A DNA stretch of 64,000 nt, taken from positions 27,151,915 to 27,215,914 of the forward strand of contig NC_088297.1 in the NCBI RefSeq assembly GCF_032854445.1. Direction: 5' to 3'. The DNA comes from Liolophura sinensis. Its lineage: Eukaryota; Mollusca; Polyplacophora; Chitonida; Chitonidae. The translations under genes and the position numbers were made by a program. Position 1 is the first letter of the stretch. Every line of letters begins with the position of its first letter. The notes below the pieces were generated by a model. That model searched no databases and was not told where the DNA came from. It saw only the letters and a list, made by a program, of their open reading frames with translations. This document shows, in pieces, positions 50,455-60,298 of this stretch.

Positions 50455-50840
50455 AGCTCTGTCATCGTTCAACTCTCCGTCAGTAACAGGACAACACTGA
50501 TCAGGGCGATCCACCTCTGTCATTGTTCCACTCTCCGTTAGTTAAAGTACAACAAAGATCAGGACGATCCAGCTCTGTCAGTTATCCTCTCTCCGTCAGT
50601 AACAGGACAACACTGATCAGGACAGCCCAGCTCTGTCTGCTTTCATCTCTTCTTCTGTAACACTACAACATAGATCAGGACGGTGCAGCTCTGCTTTCAT
50701 CTATTCGTCTGTAACACTACAACACAGATCAGGACGATCTAGATCTGTCTGCTTTCATCTCTTCCTCTGTAACATTACAACACAGATCAGGACGATCTAG
50801 ATCTGCCCATTTGCCTTTCTCATTGCGGTAACACGACAAC
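50455..50840 (+). repeat. About 60-bp degenerate minisatellite (about 6 copies)
   Basis: Units share caacacagatcaggacgat, agctctgtctgctttcatc and tctgtaaca elements, spaced about 60 bp, between about 50,475 and 50,805. Copies differ by substitutions and one shortened unit. Confidence 0.85.
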
Positions 50841-50852
50841 TCAAAGGAAAGT

Positions 50853-50909
50853 ATGAATGCGCAGAAACTCCTGAGCCTAGTTATAGCGACATCACCAACT
50901 CTGACCAAG
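50853..50909 (+). CDS. Candidate first coding exon, unknown protein
   Basis: The 57-base open stretch starts at ATG 50,853 and ends at a strong donor (ccaag|gtaagc), phase 0. Its 19 residues begin MNAQKLLSLVIATS, a short hydrophobic run that could be the start of a signal peptide. The EGF-like exons from 54,211 have phase-1 boundaries, so a direct join is not in frame and at least one further exon would be needed. This is a weak call resting only on the start and the donor. Confidence 0.25.
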
Positions 50910-50954
50910 GTAAGCCATAAGCTCACACATCTCTCCATTATACTTCTGTATACT

Positions 50955-51527
50955 GCAACGATTTATTATTTCACTTATACGACGGCGGCCAGCATTATAG
51001 TAGGAGGAAACAGGGCACAGCCCGGGGAAACCCATGATCATCTGCAAGTTACTGACAGACCATCTCACCTACAGCATGGAAGGAGTGAGTGAGTGAGTGC
51101 TTGGGGTTTAACGTCGTACTCAACAATTTTCCAGTCATATGACGACGAAGGAATCAGTAGGGTGCATGCACGTGTAATGTGCCTCCTTGTTGCAGGACGG
51201 ATTTCCACCGCTCTTTTATTTAGTGCTGCTTCACTGAGACGACTTACCGAAGGCAAGTAAGCTGCCCCGCCCGATCCATTAACCAGTCGTTGCACTATCC
51301 CCTTCATGCTGAACGCCAAGCGAGGAAGTTACAACTTCCTCTTTTAAAGTCTTAGGTGTGACTCGATCAAGGATTGATCCTGGATCTACCGGTCCCGAAG
51401 CGGACGCTCTACCAACTGTGCTATCCGGGCCGGTGCATGGAAGGAAGACAGCTGGACTGCATTGGTGAGAGGCTCCTGGTTTATTACGCTGTGATAACGT
51501 GCTAACCAACTTAGCCACAGAGGTCCT
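50955..51527 (-). mobile_element. SINE family B, minus strand, split by a SINE A insertion
   Basis: The 3' half lies at 50,955-51,084 (acttatacgacggcggccag, ggaaacccatgatcatctgc) and the 5' half at 51,435-51,527 (gcattggtgagaggctcc, gtgctaaccaacttagccac). Together they form one SINE B copy interrupted by the SINE A at 51,085-51,434. Confidence 0.85.
51085..51434 (-). mobile_element. SINE family A, minus strand, complete, with 11-bp target duplication
   Basis: This is the best copy in the window. On the minus strand it has a tRNA-like head (ggatagcacagttggtagag and gtagatccaggatcaatcc), the body with gaaggggatagtgcaacgac and gtctcagtgaagcagcac, and the tail cgacgttaaaccccaagcac ending in (cact)n. 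It is flanked by gcatggaagga at 51,074-51,084 and 51,435-51,445. Length is 350 bp. Confidence 0.93.
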
Positions 51528-51619
51528 GACATAGCTCTTGGGCTCCTCTTTCAAGTTTCGATAAAAAGCTGTACACCATTCTGTTCTTGAATGGACCGAT
51601 TTGTCTTAAATGTCGTGTT

Positions 51620-51660
51620 CATGGCAATTGTTAAGCACGACTTCAAACCCCAAGCATACA
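51620..51660 (+). mobile_element. SINE tail fragment (family A/C type)
   Basis: Only the 3' portion, attgttaagcacgacttcaa then accccaagcatac, is present. Confidence 0.6.
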
Positions 51661-51949
51661 TATACAAATTCTTTTCCCTGACCCATAAACTAATCAGTGT
51701 TTGTCGTAATTTTTATGACGAATGAAAATCAATTTCATACTCGTCAAAGACGTGATGTCAAGTCTCTCGTGATACTGTTCTGATTAGTACCAAACATGCA
51801 CATCTCGTGGTTTCCAAGACGTGATTGTCGGATATCAGGTTAGGGTGGGGAGCTTAACTCCAAATACTCAAGATTTCCCCACCCAGAATCATGACCGTCA
51901 AAGCAGAAATGATACATTCTTGAGCGATGTCAAGCATCACTCCATTTAA
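51661..51949. other. No recognised feature
   Basis: Short non-repetitive spacer before the duplicated block; no gene is supported. Confidence 0.4.
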
Positions 51950-52130
51950 TCATGGTCAAATCATGGTTTTAGAAGACGAAGAATGTATCTGAGATGTTTT
52001 CATTTTACATAATTTACATCTATCTTCAAATATTAAACTTTTTTGTTCTACACAGAGACACATAGTCGATGACACGGAGCTCTTGATGAGCAGTTCGTGT
52101 TTTGTTCAGCTGTTTGTGCTGAGAAAGTGT
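51950..52130 (+). repeat. Paralogue of the first EGF-exon block, exon missing
   Basis: 51,960-52,045 matches 54,080-54,175 (aatcatggttttag against aatcattgttttag; atattaaacttttttgttct against atatcaaaatttattgttct). 52,046-52,130 matches 54,402-54,485 (gacacatagtcgatgacacg; gagcagttcgtgtttt; gctgagaaagtgt). The roughly 225 bp that include the EGF exon at 54,211-54,357 are absent here. Confidence 0.85.
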
Positions 52131-52199
52131 TAAGCTTATAAACATCGCACCAACGTACATCCATGTACTTTTATCGGAGAAAATAATGCGTTTTATAGC

Positions 52200-53525
52200 A
52201 AGTGGGTTTTCCTCCAGGCTTTATACAGACACAAGGTCACAAAAATATACTTGGTTTTTTAATATATACTTGGTATACTTTTACTTCGGTTTTCCTCCAA
52301 AGATTACGCCCCGAATTTATAAGATGCATCTGCCTTGTGTCACATAACGTGGTATTTCCTCTGAAAATAACACCACCAGTTTTTAGATGCATAACGTGGT
52401 ATTTCCTTCAATGACTACACCCCCAACTAGATGCATGTTAGATGCATGTGCCTGCTATGACATAACGTGGTATTTCCTCTAAAGTTTACACCACCAATTT
52501 GTTAGATGCATGTGCCTGGTGTCATATAACTTTATATTTCTTCTTAAGTTTACGCCACCAATTTGTTAGATGCATATGCCTGGTGTCACATAACGTGGTA
52601 TTTCCTCTAAAGTTTACACCATCAATTTGTTAGATGCATATGCCTGGTGTCATATAACTTTATATTTCTTCTTAAGTTTACGCCACCAATTTGTTAGATG
52701 CATATGCCTGGTGTCACATAACGTGGTATTTCCTCTAAAGTTTACACCACCAATTTGTTAGATGCATGTACCTGGTGTCATATTACGTAATATTGCTTCT
52801 AAAATTTACCCCATTAGTTTGTTAGATGCATGTGCCTGATGTCACACAACGTGGTATTTCCTCTAAAGTTTACACCATCAATTTGTTAGATGCATGTGCC
52901 TGGTGTCACATAACGTAAAATTTTCTCTAAAATTTACACCACCAATTTGTTAGATGCATGTGCCTGGTGTCATATAACTTTATATTTCTTCTTAAGTTTA
53001 CGCCACCAATTTGTTAGATGCATATGCCTGGTGTCACATAACGTGGTATTTCCTCTAAAGTTTACACCATCAATTTGTTAGATGCATGTACCTGGTGTCA
53101 TATAACTGTATATTTCTTCTTAAGTTTACGCCACCAATTTGTTAGATGCATATGCCTGGTGTCACATAACGTGGTATTTCCTCTAAAGTTTACACCATCA
53201 ATTTGTTAGATGCATGTGCCTGGTGTCATATAACTGTATATTTCTTCTTAAGTTTACGCCACCAATTTGTTAGATGCATATGCCTGGTGTCACATAACGT
53301 GGTATTTCCTCTACAATTTACACCACCAGTTTGTTACATGCATATGTCTGGTGTAACATCAAGTAGTTGTTCTTACATTATTTACACCACTAATTTGTTT
53401 ATACATACGTGTTCATGGTGTCACATAACGAGTTCTTTCTCTAAAGTTTACACCGCCAATTTGTCAGATACATGTATCCGCTTTGACATCGCGTTGCTCT
53501 TTCTGCAGACTTTACACCATCATTT
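52200..53525 (+). repeat. Minisatellite family M1, 64-bp units (about 19 copies)
   Basis: Units contain gatgcatgtgcctggtgtca, cataacgtggtatttcctc and taaagtttacaccaccaatt. Many copies alternate between two versions (tataactttatatttcttct and cataacgtggtatttcctct), so the functional period is a dimer of about 128 bp in 52,500-53,300. Ends are degenerate. Confidence 0.93.
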
Positions 53526-53559
53526 GGTTTGTTTTCATTCATTTAGTTTTACGACGGTA

Positions 53560-53622
53560 TCAAATGCCGTTTCCCTGACAGTTGTTGAGTTCGACTTCAA
53601 ACCCCAAGCATACACTCAAAAA
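53560..53622 (+). mobile_element. SINE tail fragment (family A/C type)
   Basis: The segment gttgttgagttcgacttcaa then accccaagcatacactc ends in an A run. No head or body is present. Confidence 0.6.
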
Positions 53623-54074
53623 AAATTTGCTTATTTTAACAGAAACTCTGCTGTCTGAGTGATGCTAGAATTTATTCTGCTATCGTAGCACAATATTACC
53701 AGTGACGTCTAATACATTGCCATTAACATCACTGCATTCTTTTTTTGCCTAATTCTCCTTAAGCCATGGTGCTAAGGGGCATGTAAATTGCTGCTATTTA
53801 TGCAATTATGTGAACAGGTAGAATAAAACCCTGAGTTAAGGAAAAATGAAAAGGGGCCAAATTTCAACGTTACTTGTGACTATTTGCCAGCTATCACACT
53901 GTCGGTTTTACTCTGTCCTACACATCTTTAAATATATTATTCAATATATTACACCCTGTTAGTCTAATAGAACCTTCATGTTAAATTCATAGGATATGTG
54001 AGTATTTTTTAACAGAGTAATATGTTGCAACAGTAATAGCAGACTAATTAAGCGGCGTTAAACATCAGTCAGTT
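53623..54074. other. No recognised feature
   Basis: AT-rich intron-like spacer upstream of the EGF exon block. Confidence 0.4.
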
Positions 54075-54210
54075 TAACGAGTCAAATCATTGTTTTAGTG
54101 GACCAAGAATGTGTTTAAAATGTTTTTATTTCACAAAATTTACCCTTGTATTCAAATATCAAAATTTATTGTTCTACATGCCTCTTACGTGTCCAACGTT
54201 TTTCTCTCAG

Positions 54211-54357
54211 CCTGTGACCCGACATCGAGGACTAAATGTGGAGATGACTGTCACTGTGCAGACAGAAGGGAACGTGGAGGACCCATTTGTTGGAGAGTCT
54301 GTCATGACGGATGGTCAGGCTATGACTGCCAAAGAGAAGACATCGGGGGAGCATCTG
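54211..54357 (+). CDS. Laminin/EGF-like exon of a multi-EGF protein (exon a)
   Basis: The exon is bounded by tttctctcag and ctg|gtacgt. Its 147 bases give 49 residues, and it begins and ends in phase 1, the symmetric class typical of shuffled EGF modules. The translation has the spacing C-x7-C-x3-C-x-C-x10-C-x3-C-x8-C, with the GWSGYDC ending typical of EGF repeats. Compared with the eight-cysteine repeat in the next exon, the fifth cysteine is missing, so one disulphide cannot form. Such arrays occur in MEGF/Draper-type receptors and scavenger receptors, which are secreted or cell-surface proteins. The exact family cannot be named from these exons. It is followed by an M1 minisatellite in the intron. 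Confidence 0.7.
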
Positions 54358-54399
54358 GTACGTCCAGTACAACAGGCCTATATCATAGTAAACCACCCA

Positions 54400-54483
54400 C
54401 ACAGCGACACATAGTCCATCACACGGGGCTCTTTATGAGCAGTTCGTGTTTTTGTTCTGCTGTTTGTCTGCTGAGAAAGTGTC
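54400..54483 (+). repeat. Intron block duplicated at 52,046
   Basis: gacacatagtccatcacacg to gctgagaaagtgt matches 52,046-52,130 and in both places leads into an M1 array. A weaker relic (cacagagtccatcaagctgg) lies at about 55,366, after the second EGF exon. Confidence 0.8.
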
Positions 54484-54890
54484 TGTTTGTGCCTGGTGTC
54501 ACACAACGTGGTATTTTCTCCAACGTTTACACCACCAATTGTTAGATGCATGTGCCTGGTGTCACACAACGTGGTATTTTCTCCAAAGTTTACACCACCA
54601 ATTGTTAGATGCATGTGCCTGGTGTCACACAACGTGGTATTTTCTCCAAAGTTTACACCACCAATTGTTAGATGCATGTGCCTGGTGTCACACAACGTGG
54701 TATTTTCTCTAAAGTTCACACACCAATTGTTAGATACATGTACCTGGTGTCACACAACGTGGTATTTTCCCTAAAGTTTACAACACCAACTGTTAGATGC
54801 ATGTGCCTCGTGTCACATAACGTGGTATTTCCTCTAAAGTTCACACCACCAATTGTTAGATACATGTACCTCGTGTCACATAACGTGATT
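54484..54890 (+). repeat. Minisatellite family M1, 63-bp units (7 copies)
   Basis: gcctggtgtcacacaacgtg recurs at 54,491, 54,554, 54,617 and 54,680, then to 54,868 (steps of 62-63). It lies wholly in the intron between the two EGF exons. Because 63 is 3 x 21, repeated open frames arise on both strands; these are not genes. Confidence 0.95.
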
Positions 54891-55005
54891 TCGTTCATAT
54901 ATGATAATTACGTTTAGTACTTCTATTTTTTCTGACAAGGTGAATGGTAGCGCTTAATATTTCTGTTCACGCTTAATGCAAAATTTATACTTTTACCTGT
55001 TCCAG

Positions 55006-55300
55006 GACCATGTAGGGATGGTAAATACGAACCCCAATGTCGGAACACCTGTAACTGTCCGAACAGACAATTAGCCACCTGTGATATGACCAGTGGGGCA
55101 TGTACTGGACGGTGTAGCCCCGGCTATACTGGAACACACTGTCAAACTTCCACGTGTCCAGTCGGGAAATACGGATCCACATGTCAGAACACATGTAACT
55201 GTCCGAACAGGCAATTGGCCAACTGTCACAAAAACGACTGGGGCATGTACAGGACAGTGTAACCCCGGCTACACTGGACAGGGGTGTCAACCAACAACAG
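55006..55300 (+). pseudogene. Laminin/EGF-like double exon with a one-base frameshift (exon b)
   Basis: The exon is bounded by acctgttccag and acaacag|gtaatt. It holds two repeats. The first is intact with eight cysteines (C-x8-C-x3-C-x-C-x7-C-x6-C-x3-C-x8-C). The second begins CPVGKYGSTC and is broken after CPNRQLANC, where the run caaaaacg at about 55,226-55,233 holds one A too many. Without it the exon would be 294 bases, again symmetric phase 1, and the remaining CTGQCNPGYTGQGC ending lies in the alternate frame. The frame joins exon a correctly across the 648-bp intron. Either the allele is a pseudogene or the homopolymer is a sequencing error; everything else in the exon looks conserved. 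Confidence 0.7.
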
Positions 55301-55924
55301 GTAATTACGAAATATTTTAAAAGTTATAAATTATAAGAAATACTTCACTAACTGTTTTACGTCACAGAGTCACAGAGTCCATCAAGCTGGGGAACAACTA
55401 CGAATGTTTGTGGGCCTTTATAGTTTTGTTATGTTGCATTTCTGCATTTAGGAAAGGGTATTCCCTTGGGTTGCTAGTATGAACTTTATGGACGGCTCAA
55501 GGTTTTGTTCCGAACCCTACAGTGGTATCATTTGTAAAGCCGTTTTTTCTCATCAGTGCAAACGTTCAGTATCAAGGATTGGGTGCTATGTCGAACCCTC
55601 ACCCTACAAAAAATCAAATAAATTAAGGACCCTGTAAATAATTAAGGTGGAGAGAAAATTTCCATCTAAAACTGCCCCCAAAATTTGAATAAAATTACAC
55701 GTGATTAATATTTTAAAAAGATAAAGTTATCGCGTGATTTCGTGCCTCTTGTTGCCAGCGATATGGAGAGGAAGCCGTGATTTCCGAATAGGCCTATCAT
55801 TTGCTGTCATCGGGTCATTCAAAGGTAAGGCTAGTTTTTTTCTTTCAAGAAATGTGAGTGTTGTTTGACTGTGCAGTGTGAATGGTTAAATTTAAATAAA
55901 TTTATTGATTTGCATTGTGAGTAG
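55301..55924. other. Intron-like spacer, no recognised feature
   Basis: Only a weak relic of the 54,400 block is seen, near 55,355-55,390. No further EGF exon was found before the next SINE. Confidence 0.45.
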
Positions 55925-56225
55925 GCCACGATGCTCTAATCATCGAGCAACTAGGACCCTCCCCGAAAGCGGGACGAGTAAATTCTGGGTCGAGTCACAT
56001 TTAAGGACTTAACAGAGGAAGTTGTAACTTCCTCGCTTGGCCTTCAGCATGAAGGGGATAGTGCAACGACTGCGTGACCCGTATCAGTATAATGGCTGGG
56101 GCGGGGCTGCTTACTTGCCTTCCCTAAGGCGTCTCAGTGAAGCAGCACTAGATAAAAGAGCGGTGGAAATCCGACCTGCAACAAGGAGGCACATTACGTG
56201 CATTATAAGGATTCCTTCATATAGG
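55925..56225 (+). mobile_element. SINE family A, plus strand, worn head and tail
   Basis: The body is well preserved (gaagttgtaacttcctcgct, catgaaggggatagtgcaac, gtctcagtgaagcagcac, agagcggtggaaatccg). The tRNA-like head is decayed and the tail is missing. Confidence 0.8.
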
Positions 56226-56454
56226 GTGTTCATATAATGGCGCCCAATCTAGAATCCAGTCGAAAAAGTGTCCTGTGTTATATTATTAATTTGAAGGGCA
56301 TACATAGTTTACCCCCTTAATCCTTTTCTCCGCTAGGTGGTGTTTGACTGGAAGTCATCGCGCGCACGTTCTTCTAATCTCTAAAGCACAGCCATCCCAA
56401 TGCTGTCAAGGGATTTGTAATAAAACAGTCATTAAATTACTACAATGTAATTTT

Positions 56455-56547
56455 TTCCTACCCCATCCATCCCACCATGCTGATCGTCGACGTAAGTGAA
56501 TACTTGAGTACGGCGTAAAACACCAATCAAATGAATAAATAAATATC
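56455..56547 (+). mobile_element. SINE family B 3' fragment, plus strand
   Basis: The fragment has catcccaccatgctgatcg, cttgagtacggcgtaaaaca and ccaatcaaatgaataaataa, representing the last third of the element. Confidence 0.75.
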
Positions 56548-57486
56548 CCATCCAAGCAGCACAGAGGAGTTTCGGATTTACATCTAGGTGAAAGGTTTGA
56601 ACAGCTTTAAGTTAATAAACAACAACAACAGTTATGGATGAGAAATCGATCAGTGCAGGGTTGTATTCATGTGGCTTAAGATGAGTGTCTTGACTGAAGA
56701 AGCGTCTTGACTTGTTTCTTACAGAATACAAGGTAAACCAAATCAACAGGCTTCTATTCATTTGCTTTTACCCCATAATTATACAGATCTTCAAGCAAGA
56801 CATAATGGGATGGCCTATTCGTGTGAAAGGGAAGTTACTGTTTTTGTCTCAAGTTTGTTCACCAAATCCAACTATCCACTATTATGCGTCGGTCAGAGCC
56901 TGACAGTGTAACGTTTGACCACCTGCCCCCATTCAGGAATATTCCACATTTTCAGATTTGGTCCACGCAGCTCCTCCATAACGTAAGCCTGTCGCACTGA
57001 TGTCCATGAAACTTAGCATACATCTTCCCTATCATCTAAATTTCTTCATGCTGGATTTTAATCACAATTAGACCAAAATTAACGTAATTAATCACATTCA
57101 GGTAGGCCTACTCAGTACAGTAACGGATTTTTACGTATTTACATTTTGTCCATGCCTGGTATCAGGTAAAGGATTGCACCTTTTTCTCGCAAACTTTATG
57201 TACATGTTCACATCCTGTTTTAAGGTTTACTGGATGGGTTTTTTTTATTTGATTGTTTGTTTGTTGTTGTTGTTGATATGATGGGAGTGGAAGGAAAAAT
57301 TATACACCTGTGTCCCAGTGGCCCGTTAGCAAAATATAAGGAACAAATAGAGAAAGAATTAAGGTGAATACAGGGATATGTATACCATTAGTATAGGGAT
57401 CAAATATAGGGTGTGAACGGGAGTCACTACAGGTCCTATAGATCAACATTATCCATCACTACTGTGGTGTGTTAAGCTCTGTTTGT
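56548..57486. other. No recognised feature
   Basis: Non-repetitive spacer with a short ORF (56,712-56,903) that lacks supporting features, and a tgtttgttgttg-type simple stretch near 57,255. Confidence 0.4.
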
Positions 57487-57684
57487 TTACCAGACTTTCG
57501 ATCCATTGGAGGGAAATTTCCGTCTTTCTCTCCAGTGCATGAGACGTAATGATTTTCTTCTGTCCCTGTCTTTGTAATCATTACACAGAGTGTTGTACAG
57601 GCAAAGGTATTTTTCATACTCCTGTATCAACGAAAGTGTCTCATCGTGAGAACAGTTTATCTCTTTGACCTTTGGTGCCGCCAT
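57487..57684 (-). CDS. Partial MADF/Myb-SANT-like DNA-binding ORF
   Basis: This minus-strand ORF of 65 codons starts at a good context (caaaATGG). Residues about 16-46 resemble the start of a MADF (Myb/SANT-like) domain: an acidic ETLSLIQEYEKY helix, then LCLYN and DYKDRDRRK, matching the pattern 'LI..YE..P.LYN....DYK.R..R'. The domain normally runs about 85 residues, so the C-terminal half is missing here. The ORF ends at a donor-like agtctg|gtaaac, so it may be a first exon, or it may be truncated. MADF proteins act as transcription factors and also occur as the second protein of PIF/Harbinger transposons. Inverted-repeat sequence lies just upstream (57,845-57,955). The family assignment is from memory of its consensus. 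Confidence 0.45.
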   Translation of the reverse strand: MAAPKVKEINCSHDETLSLIQEYEKYLCLYNTLCNDYKDRDRRKSLRLMHWRERRKFPSNGSKVW

Positions 57685-57844
57685 TTTGTCCAGGTCATGT
57701 GCCTTAAGACGGTCACGTTATATCTACACGCCCGCTGATTGGCTGCTTTAACTAAACTTGACTCAACTTGTTGACAAAAAATACACATGTACATTTCCGA
57801 TTCAGCAGTGTTGCATGGTGTTGAGTGTCGTTGAACGAAGTTGA

Positions 57845-57955
57845 AGAACCCGTCCACACTACTCAACAGGGCTCAACTTGTTGACTCAACTTCAAGTTGA
57901 CTCTTGTTGAACCAACAAAAGTTGAGTTAGTCTGAATAGTCTGGACGGGGCTTTG
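57845..57955. repeat. Inverted-repeat-rich segment upstream of the MADF-like ORF
   Basis: cccgtccacactactcaac near 57,850 is matched in inverse orientation by gttgagttagtctgaatagt then ctggacgggg near 57,918-57,950. Between them are short palindromic ttgttgactcaac and caacttcaagttg elements. It could be a transposon terminus or a simple local hairpin. Confidence 0.5.
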
Positions 57956-57959
57956 GGAT

Positions 57960-59200
57960 TGCGGTTTTCCACTTAGCTAACAGTTGTTGAATACAGAATA
58001 ATCATCACGCTAGTGGATTTTGTGGTTTGTGAAAGGTAGTCGATAATACGCTAGAGCAGGTCAGGTCACGCCATAATGTGATCATAATGTGACCTAATGC
58101 GCATAACATACCCGAGAAGCTGTTTAATGTTAGGCCAGAAGGGGAGTTTGCGGGGTGGGGGGGGGGAGAGGGCAAGCTGTCATCCCATAAATTTACTTAT
58201 CAAACCCAGCGCTTGTAGATACAGCTCATATTTAAAGCACGATGACGTAATAAAGCGGGTTGAAAGCTGTACTGTTAAGCTTAAATGTCTTTTGTGCTGG
58301 ATACATTCTTTACAAACTCGTGTGCTGTAGTTACATTTTGTGGAGTTGTCATGGTTGTGTTACCCGATATGGTCACGTAGGCATACATATCCGTCACGGT
58401 GTCAAATCAAGAAGGGATTTCCTCACTCTGGAAACGAGACGCACTTTCCTTGCAGAGGTGGTATTATAGCACAGTAATGCCTCTGTCAGGGGAATTTTCC
58501 AACGATTGCGTTTTCCCTGGCAGTCTTAAATTTTGAATGTAGCGCTAAACGAAACAGTTCGGCAAGTTGATTAATGGAAGTAGTCATTACCTGACCCTAT
58601 GATGTCATATCAGGGGAGGTAACAGAGGTCTGGGTACTGGACTAACGGGGGGCCACGGTGATGGCCAGAGACTCCCATTAGTTTTCCATAAGCGACAATG
58701 TTAACGTTTAGCGCTGTAGCTCAGTCCCAAACATTCCGTGGCCAATAAGCTTTGGTGAATACTTGACCCAGCATGTGAGAAAGAAGCCATAAAAATCTTG
58801 AAATAGGTTGACCCTCAAAATCTGGACCTTTCTATGCCGGCAGCTGGGAGGGGTGCCTAGGCCTACGTGTGTCTGGCATGCTCCAAAGGTCAGTTGTGGC
58901 AGTGATGTAAAGCGGAGGTTAGAGAGCTGCGCGTGCGCAGTAAAGAGTATGCATATGAACTGTTGTTACTGTTTTCTTTATCGTACTATGCTTCTTAGAC
59001 AATACTGTTCAAACGACTGTTGTAAAACATTTGGGAAAGAACAAAACCTTATCACTCTTGCAATGATAAAATGTTAATTCTCATTACAAAGTAGCGCTGT
59101 TTTATTTAGATGACATTACGGAGGACGTCCACTTTTCGTAAGCATTAGCATATCTGTCGTATCACCTTTGATTTCCACAGGTATAACCTGCAGGGGCCCA
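57960..59200. other. No recognised feature
   Basis: Spacer of over 1 kb with a G-rich run near 58,150-58,172 and a few short ORFs lacking domain or splice support. Confidence 0.4.
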
Positions 59201-59218
59201 GAATGTTGTCTACGAGGA

Positions 59219-59236
59219 GATGGGGGGGGGGGGGGT
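59219..59236 (+). repeat. Poly-G tract
   Basis: A run of about 14 G after gagat. Length is likely unreliable. Confidence 0.8.
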
Positions 59237-59459
59237 ACTTCTGGGTTAAGGAGTACTGGTGCATACGAGAATGTGGAGAATACCTCTGGATCAGAGGGAG
59301 TCTAATTGTACCGTCCCGGGCACAATTGTCTCAAGAAGTGCTTCTCAAAGCATTTACTTGATTACACTTTTACTTGTTTTATTATACTTTTATATGATTA
59401 CCTCAATGACACAGCATATATTTAAGAAAAAATGTCCGTTAAATGGTCATCTATCGCTT

Positions 59460-59757
59460 TTTGGGGCCTCCGTGACGGAAATGGTTAGCGCGCCAGTGAG
59501 GCCCAATAACCCGAGAGCCTCTCACCATTGCAGTCGCTGTGAGTTCAAGTCCAGCTCATGCTGGTTTCCTCTCCAACCGTACGTGGGAAGGTTTATTAAC
59601 AAACTGCGGATGGTCGTTGGTTTCCCCTGGGCACAGTCCGGTTCCCCCCCCCCCCCCCCCCCCCCCCACCATAATGCCGGGTACGATGGTATAGGTGAAG
59701 TGTTCCTGAGTACGGCGTAATACACCAATAAAATAAACCAAACAAATAAATCAATCG
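59460..59757 (+). mobile_element. SINE family B, plus strand, nearly full length
   Basis: The complete order is visible: head tggggcctccgtgacgg, box A-like atggttagcgcgccag, box B-like gtgagttcaagtccagctc, ccgtacgtgggaag, gtcgttggtttcccctgg, tail gtacggcgtaatacaccaat. A poly-C run of about 23 bases (from about 59,645) has expanded in the tccggtt-ccc-acc segment. Confidence 0.9.
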
Positions 59758-59839
59758 CTTATTTTACCTTTCACTGATGTGGAAGAGTTCAGTAGACTGC
59801 ATAAAATTTTACCGCCTTCTCTAGATGTGTTCACGACTT

Positions 59840-60298
59840 CTGCCTTTAAAACTCACAAGTGTGTAGATATGGAGTGATTTCTACCTAGTAAACGCAGAGG
59901 TGTGTACATTTGTAATGACTAGATAGTTACAACACAAAAGTGTGTACATATGTAATGATTCATGTATGTTAATACACAAATGTGTCTACATATGTAATGA
60001 TTCGTCTGTTAAAACACAGAAATGTGTACATATGTAATGATTCGTCTGTTAAAACACAGAAGTGTGTACATATGTAATGATACGTCTATGTCAAAACACA
60101 GAAGTGTGTACATATGTAATGATTCATGTATGTTAAAGCACAGAAGTGTGCACATATGAAATGATTCATGTATGTTAAAACACAAAAGTGTGTACATATG
60201 TAATGATTGATGTATGTTAAAACACAGAAGTGGATACATATGTAATGATTCATCTATGTTAAAACACAGAAGTGTGTACATATGTAATGATTATGCTA
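59840..60298 (+). repeat. Minisatellite family M2, 40-42-bp units (about 11 copies)
   Basis: Units read agtgtgtacatatgtaatga then ttcatgtatgttaaaacaca, at 59,901, 59,941, 59,981, 60,023, 60,063, 60,105, 60,147 and on to 60,273. The unit aligns with the 40-bp unit at 46 kb: both have gacatatgta or tacatatgta, then gat, tgtctgtta or tgtatgtta, and aacaca. Confidence 0.92.

Noticed and set aside
50153-50500. 115-codon ORF as a gene
   Set aside because: It runs into the 60-bp minisatellite, has no recognisable domain and no splice or promoter context.
56037-56237. ORFs beginning MAFSMKGIVQ at 51,065-51,319 (minus), 56,037 and 61,339
   Set aside because: The repeated peptide is encoded by the body of SINE family A.
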